Shown here piece after piece: positions 1 to 9,345 of a stretch of DNA of 64,000 bases. A model generated the notes under the pieces. It was given only the letters and a program-made list of their open reading frames with translations. It was not told the origin of the DNA and made no database searches. Source of the stretch: Panagrolaimus kolymaensis (lineage: Eukaryota; Nematoda; Chromadorea; Rhabditida; Panagrolaimidae). The DNA is taken from positions 6,138,001 to 6,202,000 of the forward strand of contig JAJQJQ010000008.1 of assembly GCA_028622995.1 (NCBI GenBank), read 5' to 3'. How positions within the stretch are numbered: the first letter of the stretch is position 1; each line of letters opens with the position of its first letter. The position numbers and the translations under genes were made by a program.

Positions 1-2
1 TG

Positions 3-170
3 GCTTTAGCAATTCTTTTTAAATATGTATTAACTAAAATTGAAAAGAAATTTAATGTTCCACGAATTACAGTACGAGTGTTGCACAAAAAATTAAGCAA
101 CACTGAGAAAAAAGTTATTAAAGCTGCGGGTAGTCTTTTGAAGTTAGAAATCGATGTAAAGTCTTTTTAA
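3..170 (+). CDS. Possible 3' end of an unidentified gene (partial)
   Basis: An open frame enters from the left edge and runs 55 codons to a TAA at 168-170. The translation is Lys/Ile/Leu-rich with no motif I recognise. The bases just after the stop resemble the sequence downstream of the Hsp70-like gene near 3705-3760, so it may lie at the edge of a duplicated block. It could equally be chance open frame. Only the stop is inside the window. Confidence 0.25.
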   Translation, partial: ALAILFKYVLTKIEKKFNVPRITVRVLHKKLSNTEKKVIKAAGSLLKLEIDVKSF

Positions 171-335
171 TTCACTTTTAATTATGCTTATTGACGATCT
201 CATTAAAATTAGTTTTTTTTTGTGTTATAAAGCTTTTTTGATCTTCAATTTGTTTAATAATTGCTTAGAAAAATATTGCTATTGCTCGATGAATGGGACA
301 AATTTTAACAATGGTTGGTAAAACTATAGATTTTA
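165..335 (-). pseudogene. Decayed copy of the 3' end of an Hsp70-like gene
   Basis: Two blocks here match the last exon and 3' flank of the Hsp70-like gene at 3798-5579. Bases 165-215 resemble 3705-3760 and bases 238-300 resemble 3930-3995. About 165 bases present in the longer copy are missing between the blocks. The minus-strand frame is broken by stops where the other copy reads CPIHRAIAIFF. I read it as a truncated duplicate, not a functional gene. Confidence 0.5.
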
Positions 336-1163
336 AATGGCACACGATTGAGAACTTTTTGAAACAAAAGCATTGGTTAAAAATGGTAATGTTTCATCTT
401 TTTTTTTACAATTGTATTAACTTCTGTTAATCGAGGAACTGCGCCAAATTGATCACATAAGCACTTCCATACAGCAAGTAAACGAGGTGTAATTGTTTTG
501 CCGATTCTAGTAATCCTTCTTAATTCGGTGTAGCCAGTGACATTTAACAGGATAACATTGAAGATATGGTTATTGATCAATTACCATCACAACTGCTTGT
601 TGTTTTCCAATCAGTTAACACTTAAACAAACAAAAAATTCTGGATATTTTCTTTTAATTGTTACTCTCTGGTGTTCACTCATTTTTAAATATTGTAGTGC
701 TGTAAAAAAAGAAACCTTAGAAAGAATATTAAATGTGATGGAGAAAGAATTGCTTCATATGGTTGAACGCAAAAGAGAAGTTGCGAGAAGATTTCTGTCT
801 AAAAATCTTGCATGCTTTTTCGCTTGTTTATTTATTGTTGTTAATCTCTGTCTCAAGATCTTAATAAAGTTATTTGGTGGTTAAGATCGATAATTTCCCC
901 ACAAAATGGAAACGATCATTTTATTCTCAATTGTATTAAAGTAACATTAAAGATAGTTAGCAATGTTTTTCTTTCAGTCATTGGGTTTAAAGTGAAGCAA
1001 TATTTATAAGTGCATATAAAAACAGACACGGTTACAATGGAAATAATAAGAAATGACAAAGTAAAACAGAAATAATAACACATGCAAAATTCTAGAATAA
1101 AAAAAAAACACAGACACAAATGAGATCGAAAAAGAAAAACTATATTTTATGTGAAAAAGATGA
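331..1163. other. Intergenic, no gene recognised
   Basis: Only short open frames occur here, the longest a 115-codon frame at 537-884 (+) without an ATG at its start. A minus-strand frame at 377-580 has a slightly protein-like composition but no motif I know. I see no RNA gene or repeat apart from the Hsp70-like remnant at the left end. Confidence 0.4.
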
Positions 1164-3331
1164 TTAAGCAGCTGGAGGTTCATGCATGGCTGGATAGTTT
1201 GACAATATTGATGAGAAGTTGTTATCAGCGAATTTGCGAGCATTTGAATATACTTCGTCATTGACACGGAATTTTTCGTTTCCTCTTTTTATTTCATTAT
1301 TCAGTGTCAAATGTGTTATCTAAAAATTTATCCATCAATTAGTTGATTGAACTATGTTAGCAAAAATACAAACCTTGCGTGCAATTTGAGTAAGAATCTT
1401 CGCATCCAAGTTTTTTGCAGCTGTATTCTTGTTTTTGATATAGTTATGAATGTGTTGCCATACCAATAACTTGAAGTTCTTTTTCAGCTCGTCTTTTTCT
1501 CCAAGGGTTGTTTTCTCCATCTCCTTAAAATGTATATCTCCATGACCTTTTGCTTCATCTTCTTTAATTTCATCCGAAGATCGTTGACTTTCAAGAGAAC
1601 AAGTATCAGCAGGTTTTTCATCTTTACCGTTAGCTTCTGTTTGATCTTCTTTAATTTCTTCTGATGGTTGTCGACTATGTAAAGAATATGTATCAGCAGG
1701 ACTTATTTCTTGACCATGTTGTAACATAGATGTTTCAACAGCACAGCGGTTAACAGGAAGAGGAGGTGGAGGAACACTAGTGTCGAAACAAAATTCTTCC
1801 AATGGGAGGTTGATAGAAGCAATATCAAGCTTTTTATGAATGATTCCAATAGGAGGTGGCAGGGACCAGGAAGTTAACATGAGATATGACGAAGAAGAAT
1901 TTTGGAGCAGAGTTGGAGAAACACTTGAAACAAAATGGTGTTCATCATCAGGAAAATTGATAGAAGCAAAATGTAAGATTTCATGTGCAATTTCAGAATG
2001 TGTTGGTGTTGGCATTGGATCATCAGGAAAGTTGACAGCAGCGATATCCTTTACACATAATTCAGAAAATGTTAGTGGTACTGGAGCTTTATTCATAGAA
2101 GTATGCGAAAGTTGATCATGTTGTAAAATTGGTATTTGATGATGAGGCATAACAGGAGACCATTGAGAGAGAGAAGTGGTTTGTTCTTTTTCATTAACAT
2201 ATTCATCGAAGTCAGCATCGGAAATCACGAAACTGCTATGAGTTTCATCTTCTGGTATTGTAACGATACCTTCGACGTCGCTTTCATCAGGTTTGCCTCC
2301 AATATATTTATTACAGTTTGCAGCACCGCAGTAGCAAGGTTGGGCTTCTTTTCCAAATCTTTCAAATTTGTAATCGAACACGATTTCTTCACCAGGAGAA
2401 ATATCTTTTTTGGCGAAAAATCCAACTCGTAATTCTTTAGCGACCGTCCACTAAAATCAAAAGAAACTTCATTTTAAGTAACAAATAATAATTAACAAAC
2501 CTTTTGAGTTTCAGCATTTGGATCGCATGAATGATTTACGAAGCGAGAATAGTTTCCATAAAAAGTTGCATCAATTAAAGCTTTATTCTTCAAGCACATC
2601 GTGTAATGGTGTTTGTGATTTTTCTTTGTGTACTTCTTTTGTCGTCTTCTCATTTCCTTTGAATCAACAACTTCTCCAACATATTCGATAATGAAGTCAC
2701 CGCTAAAAATTTTTTTTGATAAATGTTAACTTTTATTATTCAAAATGTTATCTTACCTTTTTATTAGTTTTGTGGCCCGTAAACCCCATCCTTTAAGATC
2801 AGTGAGAAACGGTTCATATTCTGCATAAAGACGCTAAAAATCATCTTTAATAAACATTAGTAATAAATAAAGATAGTGGCAAACCTTTTGAAACCTTTTA
2901 TTTTGACAGTTGTCTTTAATAGGACATCGACTGCCGCATTCAATATGTAACAAGCGGTTAACACAAGAAGTATCATAGCAACCTCCAGATTCATCAGGCT
3001 TACAAGAGCACACCATAACAGAATCTTCTTGAATAAGTTTTTGAGCACTTGGAGAAATTTCGTTTTTGTCGATCAATGTGAATGGCGGCAGAGAATGTTC
3101 GTTGATGTTTTCTCCATCTTGAAGTAGTTCCAATGGAGCAAGTAGAGTACGTCTTTTTGGATGTTTTTCCTTTGATGATGGTCCACGAGCTTTCTTTGAA
3201 GGAGGTTGCCGAATAACGGATGATGAATTTGTTTTACGCTTGGCATTTGAGGCGTTTCTCACTTGTTTGACAGGTGGTATTGATACTTTTTCTTTTACGT
3301 TAGCTCCAGTTGATGTACGTAGATGCGTCAT
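1164..3331 (-). CDS. met-1: SETD2/MET-1-type histone H3K36 methyltransferase
   Basis: The protein would trimethylate H3 Lys36 on transcribed chromatin. Exons (minus): 3331-2885, 2833-2757, 2702-2501, 2450-1374, 1319-1164, giving 652 aa. Domain order is: basic N-terminus; AWS zinc domain at about 105-150 (the CSCK...CVNRLLHIEC pattern); SET domain to about 270 with NHSCDPN at 231-237 and YVGE; and a post-SET cysteine cluster near 282-290 (CYCGAANC). The post-SET segment FDYKFERFGKEAQ is closer to SETD2 than to NSD or ASH1. A disordered acidic middle follows, then a C-terminal segment around IARKITHLTLNNEIKR that fits the Set2-Rpb1-interacting (SRI) helices. At 652 aa it is far shorter than typical SETD2 proteins, so upstream exons could be missed. 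The chosen ATG (3331) follows a run with no better in-frame start. Confidence 0.88.
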
Positions 3332-3797
3332 GGTCACAGAATCAAACCAAATGAAAGAAGTCGTATCGAAATTTTTTGATACAGCAAACAGTTTTCAACT
3401 TCTAAAAAAAATGAAAGAGAAAGTAGGATATCACGAAGGCAAATTTTGCGTGATGAGAGTGAGGGAAATTCGTATGAGAACGACAAAAGCCAAAGAAATG
3501 AAAGACAGCCAAGCTATGTCTCAAGGTTAGAGGCAAAAAAAAAATCTAAAAATATGTTACATTGTCTTTTTTTTTTGTTTGTTACTTACATTGCTTTTTT
3601 GTGGTTTTAACAAACGTAGTATGTAAAAGAGGAAAGGTTTAGAAACAAAAAATTTGTAAAAGCTTTCGTCTTTTTTTACATCTAATGTTTTTCTCTCTGT
3701 CTTTTTAATTCACCTTTGATTATGCTGCTTTTTGACGATCTCATTAAATTTAATTAATTTATAAAATTCGAATCATAAGTTTACATTCAAAAAATGT
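3332..3797. other. Gap between two minus-strand genes
   Basis: This holds the presumed 5' region of met-1 and the 3' flank of the Hsp70-like gene. A 96-codon plus-strand frame at 3240-3530 overlaps the first met-1 exon and looks like a shadow. Nothing else is recognised. Confidence 0.4.
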
Positions 3798-5579
3798 TCA
3801 ACACAATGTTTTGACTTTATTGCGTTCAGCAAAATCAATTTGTATTTTTAAAATTTCTTCCACGAGTTTCATTTCAATTTTTTGATTTTCAGTTAAATTA
3901 ATCGCGAGATAAATTTTTTCTATTATAAAACTTTGATCTTCAATTTGTTTAATAATTGCTTTGAAAAATATTGCAATTGCTCGATGAATGGGGCAAATCC
4001 GAGCACCTCTAAATGTTTCAACTTTAAATCCTAATTTTGCATTTGGAGAATTATCAATGGCAACCAATTTAAAGGACCATTCTTTATCGTTTGAAGGCGG
4101 ATTTTCTATAGTAGTGCCAAAAAGTTTGAATAAATCTGTAAAAAAAAATTAAAGTTAGGTCAAAATTATTTTTTGTACCATAAATCACATATTCTGGTTT
4201 ATTTTGCAATATTTGTTTTGCATTTTCTCCGATTGAAGGATATTCTTTTTCAAACGATACACAAATTGGGATATATTCTTTTTGTTCTGAGGAGCTTATG
4301 ATGTTATCTGTAAGAGATTTGTTTTGTAATAAGTATTATTAAATTTGGTTTGAGTACCTGACATAACATAAAATGGTGTGACTTTATTGCCATTTTTAAT
4401 GATATCAATTCGACAACTTGATTTGCTTTTTGAAACGGTGATCATAACTTGTTGTTTTTCTGGTTCATGCAGTTGATCAAGGATTTCACACATCAGTGGT
4501 TTTGTTTCAACTTTTGATTTATTTTCTGGTTTCGGAGACTTTGTTTCAATTTTTGATATATTTTCGGGCATTTGAAAATCAATTTTTGGAATACCAAATT
4601 TATCAACACTCAATGTTAGATTGCCTTTATGAGTGGTCATATAAATCGAAGTTGCATCGTAAGTAAATTCATTATAATAACAAAAAGTATTCTCAAGATT
4701 TAGCTGTAAACCTTTTTTTTAAATGAAATCAATGAATTTATTTAAAAGCTTACTGTTGCTGAACTTGATAAAGCAAACTTGTAAGATTTACAAGGAGCAA
4801 GAGTTCCTTCTTTTAAAAGTATTTGAGTTCTACCTCTATCTCTTTTAACAACTCCGTTTGAAAAGTTTTCAATAACCAACTTGCTATTATTACAGGCGGA
4901 AGCTAATGCTTTTGATAAACCTCCAATGAGAAGAGCCGCGTCAATGCTTAAAGGAAATTTTTTAAAACTATTGGTTAGTGGTAATTTTAATATTTTGTTG
5001 AAATCATTAATGGAATAATAACAAAATATTTGACCATTATCTTTTAACTTCAATTCATTTACAGCCCATCCTTGCTTATCAAAAACTTTTGCCGATTTTG
5101 AAAGAATTTGTGTAACTTTTAATGAAATTCCAGATTTTTCAATTACACTAAATTTAGTTCCAACTTCATGAATCAATAAAATTCCAAAACTTGTTTTGAG
5201 ATTTTGAATATATTGTTGATGATTTTCCACAACATATTGAAGCATCGCGTGAAATGGATAAATAAAATGAATGATGTCTGCATAAGATTTTGCAACGTTT
5301 GTTACAGCTTGGATGGTATCAATATCGAGAAGATATGGATCAATGATGACCAAACAATTTAGTTTATGAAGAAGAGACTTACAAGCATTACGAGCTGTTG
5401 CAGCAAAAGATTTCCTCACATTATCGAAAGCTAAAACATACTACATACATTGTGGAAATTAATTAAATAAAAAAACACCTACGAACTATTTTAAAGTTAG
5501 AATCAATTTCGCTTTTAGAAGAATAAATTTTAGTTGAACCAATAACATAGCAACCTATTTTATGTATTTTATTTGACAT
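3798..5579 (-). CDS. Rearranged, degenerate Hsp70-like protein
   Basis: Exons (minus): 5579-5483, 5430-4754, 4703-4358, 4307-4179, 4135-3798, 528 aa. The first half reads like Hsp70 from about canonical residue 70 onward: a YVIGS...DSNFKIVPFDN segment, LVIIDPYLLD in place of VPAYFND, a GG-S phosphate-loop region, then a beta substrate-binding-like part (LLKEGTLAPCKSYKFAL). The second half restarts an Hsp70 N-terminus (KSSCRIDIIKNGNKVTPFYV, then IPICVSFEKEYPSIGENAKQILQNKPEYVIYDLFKLFG) and stops inside nucleotide-binding lobe I. The order is therefore a 5'-truncated Hsp70 followed by the front part of another. The usual ATP-site DLGTT signature is not visible. It may be a fused relic of a tandem array or a neofunctional protein. 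All splice phases close in frame, so it is not obviously a pseudogene. Confidence 0.6.
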
Positions 5580-5793
5580 TGAAAAAGCAAAACTATTATT
5601 GACAAATAAATTTAAAAGCTAGTATGCAAGAAAAAGAGAGCTTTAAAAGCCTTTTTTAAATGATTCATGACTCTTATCAACTGTCTCGAAAACGAAAATC
5701 AATATTATTACTTTTGTTTTCTCAAATTTATTTGTTTATTTTCTCGATACAATTATGCTTTTTAAGAGAGCTTCTACGAGCTGATTCAAATAG
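5580..5793. other. Left flank of the inverted repeat
   Basis: AT-rich sequence with no gene. A stretch near 5762-5780 (TTAAGAGAG...CTACGAG) recurs inverted at about 6813-6831, just outside the right arm, so weak inverted symmetry extends past the perfect arms. Confidence 0.5.
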
Positions 5794-6789
5794 GGCGGAA
5801 GAAGATTTTTTTTTATTTTTATTATTTGTTTCGAATAGGTTCAAAATGATGAGAAAAAATTATTGGCGTCAAGCTTTTTCTCAAAAAGTAAGCAGGATAT
5901 GCTAATTTTTTATATTAAAGGTGAAACCATGCATTAACTTCAAAAATTCGGCTAAATTCACCCATGAAGTATAAAAATTTGATTTTTCTATGATTATATG
6001 TAATCGATTGCGGGCTTTTTAATGGTGTATACCATATATTTATATATCCTATATAATCATGGATAAATTTGCATATTTATATTTCAAATCGATGCCATTT
6101 TTTATTCCTCTCCCCTGCAAAGCTATTCTCTATACCAAAATAACGCCCAGAATCTCCTCTTTCGAATGAGCAAAAAATTAAAAAAAAACATGGACCGGAG
6201 TTGAATTGCCATAGAAAAACGTGCTTGAAACAACATTTTTAATGGGGAAAATGGTGTTTTTCACTTTCTCTCTTTGTTATTTTGGCATTATGTTCAAATT
6301 GTTTTCAATGAAAGAAAATATTGAAACACCATTTTCCCCATTAAAAATGTTGTTTCAAGCACGTTTTTCTATGGCAATTCAACTCCGGTCCATGTTTTTT
6401 TTTAATTTTTTGCTCATTCGAAAGAGGAGATTCTGGGCGTTATTTTGGTATAGAGAATAGCTTTGCAGGGGAGAGGAATAAAAAATGGCATCGATTTGAA
6501 ATATAAATATGCAAATTTATCCATGATTATATAGGATATATAAATATATGGTATACACCATTAAAAAGCCCGCAATCGATTACATATAATCATAGAAAAA
6601 TCAAATTTTTATACTTCATGGGTGAATTTAGCCGAATTTTTGAAGTTAATGCATGGTTTCACCTTTAATATAAAAAATTAGCATATCCTGCTTACTTTTT
6701 GAGAAAAAGCTTGACGCCAATAATTTTTTCTCATCATTTTGAACCTATTCGAAACAAATAATAAAAATAAAAAAAAATCTTCTTCCGCC
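5794..6789. repeat. 466-bp near-perfect inverted repeat with 64-bp spacer
   Basis: Left arm 5794-6259 and right arm 6324-6789 are reverse complements of equal length. Paired positions sum to 12583 throughout, so there is no net insertion or deletion, and I found no mismatch in the stretches compared by eye. The 64-bp spacer is 6260-6323. Neither arm has a convincing long reading frame. TGATTC occurs at 5782-5787 and 6790-6795, but only the right copy touches the arm, so a target duplication is not established. It could be a foldback/MITE-type element, a hairpin-RNA locus or an amplification/assembly artefact. Confidence 0.93.
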
Positions 6790-7372
6790 TGATTCGAAAA
6801 TCTTTAAATTTACTCGTAGAGTCTCTCTTAAAGAGTTAAAAGCTTAATAAAACTAAACAGAAGTAAGAAAATGGCATTGAAATCTGTTTACGTATGTGTT
6901 TTGCTATAACAAAATGACTAAGATAGCAAGCAATCGGAACCTTTAAAATCTCATTTAAAAATTTGTTTCAAGTTTCACGAAAGTGCTAAACAATCTTTTA
7001 AAATAACAACAAAAAAAGAAGACAACAAAGTCCATCAGTAAGAAAAGAATTATCGAAACTTAATTTAATTCAGAAACACAATTATTTTTAAGAAATGAAA
7101 AGAAAAAGGCACATCCTTTTCTCCTCCTCGCCGATGGAGCTTTTAGAAACAAAACTAATATTAATATCAAAGACTTCTCATAATCGACGCTGCTGCTTTA
7201 TAATATTAATATCTTTTGTTAAAATATAAAGCTTTTGCTAAATTAAATAACGTAGTTTCAAATACATAGAAATAAAAACTCGTGTAAAGGCTTTCTTTCT
7301 TATTTTTTCAAAATTTTGCTTTGCTTCGTACATCAATTTGAAAAATCTGTTTTTAGCTATTTTTAAAAAGAA
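6790..7372. other. Intergenic
   Basis: AT-rich sequence without long open frames. Its first 45 bases contain the weak outer inverted match to 5759-5780. No gene, RNA or promoter element could be recognised. Confidence 0.4.
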
Positions 7373-7878
7373 ATGAAATCCAGCAAAATGGTTAACATTG
7401 TTTTTCATATCCCTTTTCTTTTTGTTGTTCTGCCAATTTTGTAGTAAGTAACATACAAAAAATTAAGACATAGATTATATATCTTGCATCAAGTTTTTCA
7501 TAATAAATATTTCAGTGCATCCGCTGAAGAAACTCAGGTCCTTTCAATCTGCCATTGGTATATTGGTTTAGTCCATTGTGGAGATGGATCAAACCTTCTT
7601 CCATCAGCAAGTGTAAATCTTTATGAAAAAGATGTAACATGGCATGATCACTTACACACGTAAAAAATTACTCTATCAGATGATAAAACATTTGGTGCAT
7701 TTTCGTGGAACGGTTGCTATGATGATGGTATTTTCTCGGTGTGCCATTTCCAAATATGGAAATTTATTATGTTTTCGAAGATGTTTGCCAACCTGGGGAT
7801 TCATACGAAGCTGGAGAAATAAATGTTAGATATCCTTGGGAAAAAAAACATATACGTTTTAAGCAATGGAAAAGCTAA
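7373..7878 (+). pseudogene. Transthyretin-like (TTL) family secreted protein, broken
   Basis: Exon 1 (7373-7443) encodes a signal peptide with a strongly hydrophobic core. A GTAAGT...TTTCAG intron (7444-7515) leads to exon 2, which has the TTL pattern: an N-terminal strand with CHWYIG, 'SASVNLYEKDVTWHDHL', then KTFGAFSWNGC, then MEIYYVFEDVC and EINVRYPW. TTL proteins are a large nematode-specific secreted family. An in-frame TAA at 7661-7663 and a two-base frameshift near 7738-7745 interrupt it, while homology continues on both sides to a TAA at 7876-7878. Splicing out the stop would need an intron of about 20 bases, below anything else in the window. A sequencing error cannot be excluded for the frameshift. 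Confidence 0.75.
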
Positions 7879-8065
7879 ACTTTCAGTACATTAATCATTC
7901 CTCATAATTCTGCATAATGTATTTATTGAAACAAGATAAAAAAACGGTAAAAGACTCCAATTTTATTTTTTTTATTGTTTCATAGTTTCGCAAAAGAAAT
8001 TTAAAAAAAGTATACAAAAAAGTTACAAAAAAAAAAGTAAAAAGTTCATAAAAGAGAAGAAGATA

Positions 8066-8976
8066 CTATTGGGATTCGATGTTGACAGCAGAAGCGGCAG
8101 CAGCAATAGAATCAGTCGGATGACGAAAATGACATTTTTCACCATATTGACAACCACGAGGAGAATTGAACTTGTTGCATAGTTGAGTCTTGTACTTTGG
8201 ATGAGGAAGCTAAAATATGGAAAGTTAATGAATGAAAAGAAGAAGAAAATATGAACTTACAATAGGACGAACTTCTTCATGACCATGAGCATATTGACAT
8301 GAAGAACCATAACTACATACCCCATTTGTTGAAAACATGTTACACAATTGAGTCTTGTAAGTAGAGCTAAAGCTGTGCCGAGGTTTCTAAAAGATATCAA
8401 ATGTAAAAAAATGCTTGGCATGAAAATCAAACTTACACTACCACCACTTGATTTACGACTCATTTCACCACATGATTTGTTGCCTCCAGAGCGTTTAGAT
8501 GAACCAGAACGATTGGATTTACTTTCACTTGGTTGAGAAGCAATGGTTCCATCAGAAGTTGACGTAAGAGAATAATTCATTTGATGAAAACTTTCATTGC
8601 TGCTAACATCACTTTGATTTGGAGACAATGTTGGAGAGAAAACTTCGAACTGTTGAGCAGAACCATTCAAGATGACATAGTTCCCATTAGCATCAATAGT
8701 ATAAAAGAGAGGCTTTTGTTCGTGTACCATTGATAGAGGCATTGCAAAGTGAGGTTGATTTTGCATATCAGAATCTTGATAATCAACGGGAATAGTTGAT
8801 TTACCAGCAGCGAGAGAACAATCACTTGATGGTTGAAATGATCTTTGAGGATAGTAAACCAAGTAGTATTCTGAAATAAACAAAGATATGATAATGTAAG
8901 AGTCAAATATATCGAAAGTAAACTTACTTGGAGCTTTCCCATCCGAAGGAAAGGTTGGATAAATTTGAAGCGACAT
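8066..8976 (-). CDS. Tandem CCCH zinc-finger RNA-binding protein (TIS11/MEX-5/POS-1 type)
   Basis: Exons (minus): 8976-8928, 8870-8437, 8386-8261, 8209-8066, 250 aa. Two CCCH fingers with exact C-x8-C-x5-C-x3-H spacing start at C176 and C214, each preceded by a YKTQLC lead-in typical of the TTP/TIS11 superfamily. In nematodes this group includes germline and early-embryo regulators that bind AU-rich 3' UTR sites. The N-terminal 160 residues are low-complexity, Ser/Gln-rich and end in a basic Ser-rich run (SSKRSGGNKS). The protein stops soon after finger 2. Which C. elegans member is orthologous cannot be decided from the fingers alone. Confidence 0.9.
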
Positions 8977-9345
8977 CTTTCTTGAATAACTACAAGTTCA
9001 AACAGAACCAGAAAATGCAAGCTATTAACCAAGAAAAAAAGAAGTTAATAAAAGTTGACGTCGAATTGTATAAAAACAAAAACGCACAATTGACTCAGAG
9101 AGAAACCCAAAAATGATGTGTTTTGGTATTTTTTAGATCGAATGAATGTTTTTAGGATGAAGTTGGAAAACGGGAGAACCATAATCGCTCTTCCGCTATT
9201 TTTGAATCTTATCTCTTCGAGAGAGAAATTTTCTTGTGCTCGCTTCTTTTTCGTTGTTTGTCATTCGATAAAATGCTGCATTCATTTTTTCGATCAAAAA
9301 AGAAAGTTACCTTTGATTTCTTTGATTTAAGAAACCAGAAAAATA
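8977..9345. promoter_or_regulatory. Divergent intergenic region
   Basis: These 369 bases separate the minus-strand CCCH gene from the plus-strand tbc-2 gene, so they should hold both promoters. I could not recognise specific elements. Short open frames here have no homology. Confidence 0.35.

Noticed and set aside
7640..7685. A short intron that would remove the TTL stop codon
   Set aside because: The GT...CAG interval is only about 20 bases, well below every other intron here, and the downstream frameshift would remain.
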